Shown piece by piece: positions 23,745 through 34,623 of a stretch of DNA of 64,000 nt (its first letter is position 1; each line of letters begins with the position of its first letter). This stretch comes from Oscheius tipulae (lineage: Eukaryota > Nematoda > Chromadorea > Rhabditida > Rhabditidae). A model generated the notes under the pieces. The model ran no database searches and was not told where the DNA came from. It saw nothing but the letters and a program-made list of their open reading frames with translations. A program made the translations under genes and the position numbers. The stretch is taken from NCBI GenBank assembly GCA_037178975.1, contig JASJZH010000001.1:3038001-3102000 (forward strand). Direction: 5' to 3'.

Positions 23745-24060
23745 GTTGTAGTTGCTAAAGCCGTTCGTTAGAAATCCTGTAGCCGAGGGACCGGGGAGGT
23801 AGTAGTTCGAAGATAGAGCCGTCGGTGCTGAATTGGTTCTGTTGGATGGAAAGGAAAGGAAACCTACTGGAGAGAGTCTGGGCCTTGAACTGTTCCATGG
23901 GAGCAACAGACGAGCACTTACTGGAATCCAGTTCTGCTGAAACCTGACAGAACTCGACAAGTCAAAGTTAATTGAGTTGCACTATGAACTCTGTTCTAAC
24001 AGTACAATTCGAAAGATAGTAGAGACTATTATAATCCTAAGGTCAGCCTATGTCACTGTC
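22985..24060 (-). repeat. Inverted segmental duplication, arm 1 (homeobox gene plus upstream)
   Basis: About 1.1 kb matches 47804-48907 in opposite orientation. The match covers the homeobox exons, the intron and the upstream tract (AGGATTATAATAGTCTCTAC, read on the - strand). Similarity stops at about 24060. Inside the gene it is lost near the C-terminal codons. Confidence 0.85.
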
Positions 24061-24345
24061 AATATACCTTGTGTTTGTTACTTGAACTGTCCTGACTTGT
24101 TTTGTTTAACCTAGGATAATACTTGATAGAAAAGGCCACAAACATTGTCAAGTGTTATCCCAGATTATAGTTGTCTTGTGTTGCAGACAGACACTTGCAA
24201 ATTGTAAAGGTAAGATTTTTTGAACAAAATAAATACAAAAAATAGTTGTAGTTTCTATTATGCTTTCCCTTTGGTAAGTGAACAATAACCGATAACACAA
24301 TTAAGACTGAAGAGCTTTTGACCCAGGACTTCTCGGGATTCGTGA
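24061..24345. other. Short spacer downstream of a small ORF
   Basis: AT-rich, with no gene recognised. Frames here could be a continuation of the small - strand ORF at 24346-24669 if it is spliced (acceptor CTCTTTCAG, - strand, near 24350). Confidence 0.3.
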
Positions 24346-24669
24346 TCATGCAGCGCTGAAAGAGGGTAAATCAAATCTTGAGATGCAGCTGTCTACCGTG
24401 AAAGATGGTGTAGAGCTCGGCAGCAGTTCTGGAACTGGGACCACCGTAAGCTGCAAAGTGGCGGGGATCAACACTGGGCATGGAAAAGCATGGTTATTCT
24501 CAGGAGATAGTTCAGAATGCTGATATTTCCCCCTTAAGTTTCCGCAGTACTGAAAGTGAGAAAGAATAGAAAGATATGAACACTTACTATTCTGTTCTCG
24601 TGGACCAGAAGGCAGGTCACTGGGTTCCGAAACCGTAACCGGTACTTGCCGGATGGAGAGACTGCTCAT
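24346..24669 (-). CDS. Small hypothetical protein, 107 aa or a spliced variant
   Basis: An ATG-started open frame (MSSLSIRQVPVTVSEPSDLP). A good donor (GTAAGTG) lies after residue 27 and acceptors lie downstream, so the true product may differ from the open frame. No domain is recognised. It lies just upstream of homeobox copy 1 on the same strand. It may be a short real gene or chance. Confidence 0.25.
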   Translation of the reverse strand: MSSLSIRQVPVTVSEPSDLPSGPREQNSKCSYLSILSHFQYCGNLRGKYQHSELSPENNHAFPCPVLIPATLQLTVVPVPELLPSSTPSFTVDSCISRFDLPSFSAA

Positions 24670-25817
24670 GTTATTTTAAAGTATACAAATACATCCGTCC
24701 TGCAATCTTTTAGTTACTATAAACTAGTCTCCCGGCTCACCCTGTCTCCTGCAATGAATACTGCGTAGTTTTCCGCATACCAATAGAAGTGAATCATCTT
24801 GTGTCAAATTTAGCGAGTGTCTCGGAAGCATAGAGTACGAAAAGACGAGGACAGACTGCATATGTGAAAGAACATTTGAAGGACCGAGGAGTTTCTGAAA
24901 AGAGTTTTGTAACACTAGGAACGACAAAACTACTTCGGTGTGCCGTAGTTGTTTATAGATGTTTGTTTGTGCCTCTCAATGTTGAGGCCCCCGAAGGTTC
25001 TGCCCTGAGAAGAAGCCACGATCCAGGTGTCTAGTAAAACGACACATATCGAAGAGACCTTCAAAGGATTTTCGGCTTCAAAGAGTGTTTAATTCAGCAT
25101 GTAATTTTACACTAGTATAACATGTCAAGAAAATAATAATTGAAAACAAGGAGAGCAGTCTTCTACCCAATTTCAATTTTTCAGTAAACTTTGACGTCTA
25201 AATAAACACTTCTAGAGTATGTTTTCACGCTGGAACGATTGAACACACTTTCAAGCAGAAAGTGTAGAAAAATGCAAAACATGCTTAATTCATTCGGTAC
25301 GCTTTTTTGCGTCAAGTCTATCCTCAGCAGTTTTCATTTATCAAGCAGTGTCGCAGAGAGTTGAAACAGACTGCAAGACGTCAAAGAGCGATAGATTAAA
25401 TGGAAGTTCTGCGAAATAAACTATTCTTTGCATAGTTGCTCCCTTGTTTAGTCTACAACTTTGCTAAACATCGATAGACTGACAATTCTAGTCTTCTTGC
25501 TGAAAAAAATGAGAAAGAAGTGAGCTCTGAACCAGTTTACCGCCGATTCCCACGAGATTTTCTCAGCCCATTTCCAACTTTTCTTTCCGACGCCACTCAC
25601 AACAAGGGATGAATGTCAGGCGTCAACAAAAACAATAAACAACAGTCCAGTGAATTGCCTTGCTCACCCTGAGAGTTTCTTAATGTCAGATTCAAATTCC
25701 CGTTGCTTTAGTCCTGCCGCGAAATTTTAATTCTCTCACATTTTTTTCAGAAATTCTCTTGCAGTCAAACTCCTTATTTATCCTTTTCCTTCTCTCTTTC
25801 ACTGGTTTCTTTGCAGG
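24670..25817. other. Intergenic region upstream of the CLYBL gene
   Basis: About 1.1 kb without a supported gene. It is AT-rich, and a pyrimidine tract with TTGCAG lies directly before the CLYBL ATG at 25818, a likely trans-splice acceptor. Confidence 0.4.
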
Positions 25818-27353
25818 ATGAGACTGACGAGGATAGCCAGCCTTATTTCACAGTTTGCTGGCGTCTCGGACAAGGCCAAATACGTTCCTCGTCGAAGTCT
25901 GCTATACGTCCCGGCGAGTAATCAGAAGATGCTTGACAAGGTCCCACATATCAAGATATTTTCCTCATTTTTTGTATGTAAAAGACCAATTTCAGGCCGA
26001 TTCCGTAGTGTTAGAACTAGAAGATGGAGTTGCGCTGACTTCGAAGGACAAGGCGAGGAAAATGGCCACTGCCGCGTTGGATAAACTCGTCCACGAGCAG
26101 CTTTCCTGTTTCGAGTTGGGAGTCAGAGTCAATTCAGTCTCCAGCGGACTGTTAGAGGCCGATATCAAGGCATGTCGATCTCACAAATGCTTTATTTTAT
26201 TCATTTTAGGAGCTTTGTAAAGCCGGAACAATTCCCCAAGCCTTTATGGTCCCGAAAATCGACAGTCCCGAGGATCTGGCAGTAATGTACGATATTTTCC
26301 GAGCGAATTATGGAGCTTCACGTGTCACAGACACAGTAAATTCGTCTTTTATAGCTTCAAAGTAAATTTTAGAACACGCGACTGGTAATTTGGATAGAAT
26401 CGGCGAGAGCCATGCTCGACATGCCCAGAATCCTTTCATCCGCCTTGAACCTTCACAAGAATTCCGGATTTTTCAAACTGGACGCCGTCGTTTTTGGCTC
26501 GGACGATTATTGTGCTGATATCGGTCAGTGTTTTGTTGACTTTTTTCATTTACAAATGTTCTAGGAGCGACAAGAAGTGCCGTCGGGACCGAAGTAATGT
26601 GGGCGAGGCAGCGATTCGTCGCATGTTGCAAGGCTTTTCAGCTCCAGGCCATTGACAGGTGACTCCTACTTTTTGTTGTAGGTATCTCATTTTCAGTGTC
26701 TACATCGATATCCAAGACCTGGACGGACTGAAAAAGCAGAGCGAAGAAGGCAGACTGTGGGGTTTCACCGGCAAGCAGACTATTCATCCCTCTCAGGTCA
26801 GTTTCTTCGCATAACCTCCAACCGCCTGCACCATGAGAAAGAAGGCGCGCGCCTTATTCGAACTGACCAGTCGTTTACGACGGCTTTGCCGTCTATTAGT
26901 CTTGACTTAGCATTGGCAACAGGCGGCTTCGCCGCTTCTTCAATTGCTTAAGTTGCCAGGTTTTCCCCAAAGCTGACTTTTCAACTAAACTCTTGACATG
27001 CCATGGGAAAGAAGGCGCGCGCATTATTCCCGAGTTTTTTTTTTCGTGGTGACGGACGGATACCATTGTGCTTTAGTAGTATAAAGAAGATATATGACTT
27101 TAGAAACGAGGCGAAATCACTGAAATACATTTTTTTTGCTTGTTACCTTCTCTTTCAGGTTCCCGTGGTGAATGATGCCTTCTCACCTCCAGGAGAAAAG
27201 GTGGAATGGGCCACTGAGCTCGTCCATGCCTTCAGTCAACACCAGGACGAAGGAAAGGGGGCCTTCCAGTTCCGCGGTCAGATGATCGACCGACCCCTTC
27301 TTCTCCAAGCCCTCAATATCATCCAGCTCGTCGAGAAAATCAGTCAAAACTAG
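25818..27353 (+). CDS. CLYBL: Citramalyl-CoA lyase / citrate lyase beta-like (CLYBL), 320 aa
   Basis: Seven exons: 25818-25940, 25996-26169, 26210-26335, 26373-26523, 26565-26658, 26697-26796, 27159-27353; total 963 nt. HpcH/HpaI aldolase family motifs: RRSLLYVPASNQKMLDK, VVLELEDGVA, PKIDSPEDL, RLVIWIESARAM, VVFGSDDY, GFTGKQTIHPSQ. The Glu and Asp of ELEDG and the Glu of WIES are expected Mg/CoA-enzyme site residues. A basic, hydrophobic N-terminus (MRLTRIASLISQF) fits a mitochondrial targeting peptide. In animals the enzyme splits citramalyl-CoA in mitochondria, in itaconate and C5 catabolism, and protects B12 enzymes. Intron 2 is GC-AG. Intron 6 (362 bp) holds a dispersed repeat. Length is close to the family norm. 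Confidence 0.92.
26870..27105. repeat. Dispersed intronic repeat, copy 2
   Basis: In intron 6 of CLYBL. It shares the block order of 690-890 (GACGGCTTTGCCGTC hairpin, GGCGGCTTCGCCGC, AAAGCTGACTT, AACTAAACTCTTGACATG, TGACGGACGGA, TTGTGCTTTAGTAGTA). It also carries a local duplication of GAAAGAAGGCGCGCGC (near 26838 and 27005). Confidence 0.6.
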
Positions 27354-27822
27354 TTCTAGGCTTTGTATATTTTGTATGTATTAAGCGGGTGTTCTTTCGG
27401 TAGTAAACAGTCATATTCCACGTGAATTAAGGGAAGCCCAATTGACCGGATTATGTCCGGAAATGTTAGTTGCGTGAACGACAGAGACCGCGTTTCTTTG
27501 AGTAATTTCCGCTTCCGGATTGTGTTTTGGATTATTGGGTGTAGCCTGACGAAATGAGCTGATCTGTGATTTTAATGAGGAAGATTGGAGGGGTATAACT
27601 CGTCGTCGAACTCGTCCCGTTTTGCACGATGTGGATCGGCTGCTTCGGGCAGATGGGCATATGGAAGCGCAAAGAGGTACATCAGTACCTTCGGAAGGTA
27701 CTGATGTACCTCTTTGCGTGTTTGGTAAAAAAGCGAAAACTTTTTTGATTTCTACACCAAGACAATTCTTTCGAGTTTGTATTTTCAAACCAACGACTGC
27801 TAATTGTTCAGGTTGCACAACC
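27354..27822. other. CLYBL downstream region with a perfect palindrome
   Basis: No gene is certain. A long - strand open frame (27411-27824) has no support beyond being open. The main feature is the 51-bp palindrome at 27668-27718. Confidence 0.4.
27668..27718. repeat. Perfect 51-bp palindrome (25-bp arms, 1-nt centre)
   Basis: The left arm CGCAAAGAGGTACATCAGTA... is followed, after one central base at 27693, by its exact complement. RNA from either strand would fold into a perfect 25-bp stem. It lies about 105 bp upstream of a possible small gene. Confidence 0.9.
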
Positions 27823-28121
27823 ATGGACCATCCTGTGGATCCGTCTTTACCGATATCGGATCGGAGGGACCATTTCTCTTCTTATGGTTATTCTGCCAAG
27901 AATAAGAACAACTTTTTCAGCAATAAGAGAGCATATGGAAGGTAGATTTTCTTCCAGGTGGTCAATCATGGACGGCTTTCAATAGACATTCCCTTAGTTT
28001 GGAACTGGCTCATGAAGGTGAGCAGCGACGTAAAGCACCTGCTTCGAAAAGATACGAGTTCTGTGCTAAAATTCATCAAGAGTACCTCAGATTGTACTAT
28101 ACTGATGAGAGTGGGAGCTAG
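27823..28121 (+). CDS. Possible small protein, 84 aa, two exons
   Basis: The ATG at 27823 lies 12 bp after an ATTGTTCAG acceptor, consistent with trans-splicing. Exons 27823-27941 and 27986-28121 join in frame across a 44-nt GT-AG intron. The N-terminus is polar (MDHPVDPSLPISDRRD) and Asn/Lys rich; the second half is basic with RYEFCAKIHQEYLRLYY. I do not recognise a family. After the TAG the same frame stays open for about 35 codons, so a read-through or a disabled longer gene is possible. Confidence 0.35.
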
Positions 28122-31100
28122 GCGAAACCTGTGGGAATGGATACGGACACAGTATTCAGTTGGCTCAAAAACTGCAGTCCACTGTTTTCAAAACACGCGA
28201 AACATACTATTTTTACACGTTCTCTTCATCCAAAATAGTCAGATATCGTCATCGGAGGAGAGTTGCTGTCTATTCCAGGAGTTCCCCAATGTGCAGTCGA
28301 GTGTCCCTCCCCGGAAATAGGTCCCGCGTTTTCTCTATCTGGTTCTCTCTCTCTCTCTCGGTCATCGAATCAATCTCATTCAATTTTCTCGGAACCCCCA
28401 GCTCGGCAGACATCACTTTGTTATATCCTTTGCAACATTATGATAATCGGCTAATCTCTCCATTGACGATCTTTCGGGATTTGTTAGAGCCACCTGTTTT
28501 CGCCCTTTTTTCTCTCAGGCTTACGTAAGGATGAGAGCGGATTAATGAGCAAATTGGAACAATGAGCTGGAGAGAGGGAGGGCTTTCAGGTGTGCTTCTT
28601 GATGTCACGAAGAGCAGAAGTTCTTCGAACACTCGTTCTTGATCCGGTCGGAGGATCAAATAACAATTTAATTGGGAGTGAGTCATTCTGCTTTCGGTCA
28701 AGAGATCGAATTCTTTCTCTTACTCTTGATGCGCAGTTTCCGTACCCAACCATTAGGATTTTAAGAAAATCAAAGTCTCCCATCTCAATCACTCTTCGAA
28801 GATTTTGACCCTTCTTTCACAGCTTCAATAGAGTAAAGTGACATACGCTTCCAGAAGACTCACAAGAGAAATGTCAAATCTCATACTGTGCTTTAATACA
28901 CTCCCCAATTCTTGTATCAAGATTCGTGATTTGACCAAGTTTATCACACTCTGTGAATCAGTAGAGATCTGAAAACTGAAGATAGATTGATCCGAGAATG
29001 TAACTGGACTCGCAGAATATCGAGAGTAAACATGATCATGTCAAGACAGAGCATTCCAACCGTGAATAAGAGTCCCTTATCCTGGCTTTCAAGGACTGAA
29101 TTGGTGTCTATCTCTCACTCTTTTTCGTTGTTTCATTTGAGAGCGCTCTTTTATTTTATTCTTAAAAAAAATACTGTATCTGTCTTAATGACTCTGACTG
29201 CATTAGGAAGTCTTACAGCCCTACGTTTTAACAAAATGAGCTTGCTATTTTTTGTTGAAATGATGAAAGACTAGACGTCATGTTTGGCTAAAACCTTTAT
29301 AAGATTGGTCTCGCAATCAGACTAAAAGTCCTCTAAAGCCAGATCAAGTCTCGACTTCCTCGTTCCCTTAGCAAGGCGCAGCGGATATTCGCCAGAACTT
29401 GCTTACCGCCAGAGCAGACCTTTTTCTCCTTATGCTGAAGAGAGGTATGTCTCTCTCTCTCTCTTTCGGGTGATTGGTATCCGATTTCAACCGGACGTCA
29501 TCTAAAAGAGACTCGCTGTTTAGACGTACCTTTGACTCTTTCTCTTTCCCTCCCACAACTATCATTAAAGCAACTAATCCCGCTTAGCTAATGGTTCTTC
29601 GAAGATGTTATACATTCTTTTCGAGCCAATTCGGATAAATATGTACTTTTCGCGATGTAGGCGTGTGGAAGAAGAGGCTGGAAATAGCGATGAAGAGTCC
29701 TGATTAGTTTTGTTCGTGAAGCTGGGCGGGAAAACAGAACAGTCGGGTCCTAGATTGCTGAGACAAGCTACCAAAATAAACTAGGGGCCTGTCGCGACAA
29801 TTGAGTTTGATGATGGGCTTAGAAAATCGTATTGTTTTCCCTTCCTCCTGAAGTTGCTCTATTATCCCGGAGACAGACTAGCGGATTCAGAACCTTAACG
29901 CTGTTGTAGACTGACAGGGTAAAGACTCCCAATGTTTAAACATACGGTTGTTCGGCTCTTACTGCACAGACCCTTCTTGTCTCTGGCTATTCATATTTAT
30001 AGTTAGGGTAACAAACTTATTATGACGATTATCATGTCCTTCTCGAGCTGGCAGTCTTGACAGTTACCCAATCCTAGGCGCGCCTCAAGTATTATAAGAC
30101 TCAAGTAAGAATACCGTGGTAGTTGGAGCAAGAAGTCTTAAGACATTTACACCATACTGTCCGGTTTAAAATCTTTGAACTTGCATTTCTAAGCACAGTA
30201 TCCAAGTGATGACTTGTCCTTGTCTGACAGAGACCTAAATAGACATGTTTGTAACTTTAGAACCCCTGCATATAATAGCAGGCACTCTTAAACCCAAGGG
30301 CTCCTTTAGCCTTTGACTCTTACCAGGAACTAGGTATAGAGGGCGTGATATTCCGCCTCCCCTTGCTCCCAGAGGGACTATCCCTTCCGACCAAAAGGAC
30401 ACTCGCCCTCTCACTCTCTATCACTATGCTGAAATCCCAAAGATTCCTATTTTGAAAGAGACAACTGGAAGGAGACCCTCTGAAATTGAGCCATATGAGC
30501 CTTATCTTCTATCTGACATCACTCTCATTATGTTTCGCGTATATTCCCACGGCTGGGCCCGCGAGCATTCGATTTTTTGCCCAACCTTTTGCGTGTGCCT
30601 GAAGGGGAGACCCACATGGCCCCTTCTTTTTTCTAGCAAGACCTGAATTGATGAGGTGCGAGTATCCTCTGGGCCCTCCCATTGAGAAATGTGCCAAAGG
30701 GGCGGAGGCTGCCAGAAGATTGAAGACCGTCACTGCCTATGCGGTCACTGGCACAATTAATCCTCATTCAACTTTCTCCAGGTTCCCTCTTGAATTCTGT
30801 GCTCTCAAAAGGGGGAGAGTCTCTCTCTCACTCCTTATTAATAGCGGCTTTCTCCTCTCTCTTCATCTACGAAAGTTCAGCTCTCAATGGTCTCGATCTA
30901 GCTGATTCTCACATCAGACCGGCTCCTGTTTATAACACAGGCTTTGCCACTTTGACATATTGAAACTTTTCTATTTTAACAACAGTCTCTAGCTGCTTCG
31001 GACATCTTCCCGGAAACTCTGCTCAATTTCTTATGCTCGGCTATGACGAGTAGATCTCATCAGGAAAGCACCAGCTGCAAGAGAAAGGTGCGAACTTATA

Positions 31101-33244
31101 CTCTTGATACAAAGGCAGGGTACAGTACTTTTGAATTTGAATTCTCGTGCATTCTTACTTTCTGACAGCATTCGTACTTTGGTTGAGAGTAGCTAATCAA
31201 CAGTTCAACCCTCTGTCTGTACTTACTGTAAGGTCTTGTCACGATTCAAACCCTTGACTCACTCTCTGAACTCGTATTTCCCTCCTTTTTGTGCCGAAAC
31301 AGCTGAACTCATCTCAAGCTAATCCTTCTCACACGTGCCGTGTTGACAGCTCTCTTTCTCCTAATAACACGTAATAGAGGCTGATGATTGAGAGGGTGGA
31401 GGATGGATTACAGCGGGCTTCATCTGATCCCTGTACCTTTCCAGTCGGGTAGACTTTCTGCGTCATTTCTCTCTCAAGAAGCAGGCTATGAATGGAAATT
31501 GTGACGTCCCAGTCAGCCCCAGTGCAAACCCACTCTTACTCATTATGCTCTTAAGGAGACGGCTAATGAAAAAGAGCATGTCCACCCTCTGTTCCCCCGG
31601 GGGAAGTATCTATGAAGGGAGCACGTCAGAGATAATAGCCTTTTGGAAAATTTCTCAAGAGGGAGCGGGCGTCAGAATCCGGAAGCAGGTCCTGAGAAAG
31701 TCTTTCCAACTTTTAGTCTACCCTCAATCCTCAACATGACACACTTTCTAGTGATGCCAATTAGAATCAGGAGTGTGCTCTTCAGGCAAAAAGTGGCTGT
31801 TTCGTGACATTTGGAGAGCTTGCACTTGGTTTTCTGATTAGAAAGGGCACGTTTCTCTTGTAAGAATATCAAACTCACATCACTGTCTTCTTCAATCAAA
31901 GTTCACAAATTGTTCTTTTGTGGTCTAGGTTCAAGGGAAAGTTGAACGAGAGTCAACTCGGGCAGTGAGAAAGGACCCCCCCCCTTTCACTAACAAAATA
32001 ATGAGTGTACCTCTGTTAGCAGTCTATCCGAGTCGATGCAGCTGTTCAAGAACAGATGATCTGTTGAAGAATCTGTCATGAGTTTCCATCATCTAGAAAA
32101 ATAGAGTCTACTGGAAAAAGAGACAAGTAGAACTGACCTTGTCCAAAGGAACTGACGGAACGACTAACTGTGACAGGCCTGAACAATTCAGAAATTAGGC
32201 CTGAATCGTCAAGAGTTTCTACCAAACAGTTGACTCTGTAGTTCTCTGGGAGAAGGCTGTTTCCTGCTTCTTCTACCAATAGCTTCTGCTTGCGCCATTT
32301 GACGGATACTCGGCTACTATCGACAGCTTCCTCGAACAGATCTACAGCTTCAACAGTATTCAGTGCTGAGTCTGTACTGTAGCTTCAAGCTTGGAGTCGA
32401 AGCTGGTCTAGTACTTGTGGCAGTCCTTCAGTGATTGGAGCCCTTTCTAACTAGACTTTAGTCTCATTCCCATACTCAGCTCTCTCGACCTCCCTTTTCT
32501 CTTCTGTGACAGACCCATACTCTTGACTATTCCGTCTTTCTCAGCTATCCACTATCGGTACTGTCTGTTCTGTTGTTGAGAGACAGTCGCTATGTAATTT
32601 CGGACATACTCTCTTCAGACTGCAGACTCTTTCAAATGGCTCTCAAAGATAATATCCAAACAAATATTTTGAGAGCACAACTCTGTATTGGTCCCCAGAA
32701 CCCCTGAATTATCTCCTACGGACAAAAATATTCTAATTCATGATTATGGGCAATACAGTCTGAACACAACAACAGAAACTTTTCAATGGTTCGAATTCAG
32801 AGAACACATTTGTTTGAGCTGTCTAAGCCAGTCTTGAAGTCTGTCTTTCATTCCTTGATGACGGAGTCTTGTGTAGAGTGAAATCATCCAATTGGTATTA
32901 AGGGAATATCATATCAGCCGGTCTCTGATTACTATTGCCGTGAGATTATGCATTCTGAGAGTGTTCTAGAAGCCGCTCTGGTTCCTTATCCCTTCAGGTT
33001 CTGAACATCAAAAGAGCAGAGAATTTTCATTCGACCGCTATCTCGGCCCCACTTCCTTCTCAATTGTCTCTGAGTCAGTCCTTGCGCCCGTAGGATATTG
33101 TGAAAAAACATGCTGCGTGGCCCAGTGTTTCTTCAAAGAATACGTCAGAGAAACTCTTTCAAATTCGGAATAACTTGTCGTCTTTTACGCAGGTGCGACG
33201 GGGGAATTTGAGTACTCTTGATGGGCGGGAAAAACAGTCAATAT
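28122..33244. other. Gene-poor region, about 5 kb
   Basis: I see no supported gene here. Open frames are short, lack good splice context and often overlap on both strands. CT microsatellites occur near 28342-28360 and 29449-29465. A short run of C occurs near 31975. Confidence 0.4.
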
Positions 33245-33326
33245 GGCGAGATGGCCGAGCGGTCCAAGGCGCTGGTTTAAGGCACCAGTCCCTTCGGGGG
33301 CGTGGGTTCGAATCCCACTCTCGTCA
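33245..33326 (+). tRNA. tRNA-Leu (anticodon AAG), copy 1
   Basis: 82 nt. Acceptor GGCGAGA pairs with TCTCGTC (one G-T), discriminator A. D-arm TGGCCGAGCGGTCCAAGG, anticodon stem CTGGT/ACCAG with loop TTAAGGC (anticodon AAG), long variable arm, T-arm GTGGGTTCGAATCCCAC. A T-rich tract (GCTTTTTTTGCC) follows. It is identical to the copy at 34542-34623. Confidence 0.95.
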
Positions 33327-34541
33327 GCTTTTTTTGCCTTTTTTTCTTTTTTTTGCCTATTTCAAACCCTTTATATATTCTGCAGCTTCAGCCAAGTTTT
33401 GGGCTCGCCATCGAACTCAGATCCCTTGAAAACCTACTTGACAACAAAATTGAAAAAAACCTAGAATAAATAGCTAGAATTGAAAAAAAAAGATGTTGGC
33501 AGAGCCTCATTTTACTTGTTTCAAGTTTGTTTAACGTTTTAGCCCGGTTTTTTCGTCAAAATTTCAAAGAAAACTGACTAAAATTGCAAAAAGCAGAAAG
33601 CATTTTTCGTTCTTCGCGCCAATTTCATTTAAATAGATTGACGCAAAAGTTAGTCTTTAGCATGCCGCTCTTCTTTGAAAATGAACTATAGTGGTTACAA
33701 TTTACGGCTCTCACGCGGGTTCAATTCCTGGCAACGGAAGAACTTTTATCTTTTCTTCTTCTTTTTGCTTCGGGAATTTCTGACCACCATCAATTCATCG
33801 CCGGCACACATAGACACACACTTTGATCGCTGTTGAATGATTCATTCTCGCTCATTGTGCACCCTCTCTTTGGGGCCCAACCGGTGATCGCTTATTTCGT
33901 CTTCTATCGTCTGCCATTCTGGCGAGGAGGTCGAAACTCAAAAGACCACCTCTGCAGCGCTAATTACTTGCTCTCACACGGCCACGCAGACATTTTCCAA
34001 GAGCCTCATCATGTCGAGAGCAATTAAAATTACCGGAAGGAAGCGCGCGAGTCCTCCTAATTGAAAGTGGGCGAAGTCTCGAGAGACTACTGTATAGGAA
34101 GTTTGTCGACTTTTCTTCGAGGTGGTCTTGACGCCTATATATGGGCTTTGCCGCTCTTTTTGAGTGCTGCTCTTCTTCCTTCTCGCCACCGCGCCACCCC
34201 ATGGTGTTTCCCAGTTTGGACAGCTGCCTCTAAATCTGGGCAACCAATTTTATTGCATAACATATTGTCCCTACCTCTACTTCTAACAAAACCAACTCTC
34301 ACCTCTCTCCAAGCAGTCGAATAACAACAGTTGTAGGTGTGGGTGGCGCCGCCTCATGACTTGTTTTTCCAGACAAAAAAACGTGCGCAATTAGAAAATA
34401 CGGTAGGTCCCTTTGTCTTAATGGAGAGAATCATCGTCATTTTTAGGTACAGCCTAGCTACCGTATCTTTAGCAACCTGCAATATTAAGAGACCTTGTCC
34501 GTTCCTGTCCTTTCGAACTTTTCCAAAAGAACAAAAGAAGC
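33327..34541. other. Spacer between two inverted tRNA-Leu genes
   Basis: No protein gene is supported. It contains a truncated tRNA-Glu relic at 33688-33740. Confidence 0.4.
33688..33740 (+). pseudogene. tRNA-Glu fragment
   Basis: TAGTGGTTACAATTTACGGC, TCTCAC, then GCGGGTTCAATTCCTGGCAA and CGGAAG match the tRNA-Glu(CTC) at 7156, but the 5' acceptor strand and the region from the anticodon stem to the variable loop are missing. Confidence 0.7.
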
Positions 34542-34623
34542 TGACGAGAGTGGGATTCGAACCCACGCCCCCGAAGGGACTGGTGCCTTAAACCAGCGCC
34601 TTGGACCGCTCGGCCATCTCGCC
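34542..34623 (-). tRNA. tRNA-Leu (anticodon AAG), copy 2
   Basis: The reverse complement is identical to 33245-33326 over all 82 nt, with intact arms and anticodon AAG. It lies 1.2 kb away in opposite orientation. The flanks differ beyond a few bases. Confidence 0.95.

Noticed and set aside
27411-27824. 137-codon - strand frame containing the palindrome
   Set aside because: Half of it is the palindrome and its flanks. No ATG or splice context supports translation.
28990-32280. Several 60-90 codon frames in the gene-poor region
   Set aside because: Short, isolated, without matching donors and acceptors; expected by chance in 4 kb.
33100-33464. Open frames across the tRNA-Leu gene
   Set aside because: They read through an intact tRNA gene and have no coding pattern of their own.
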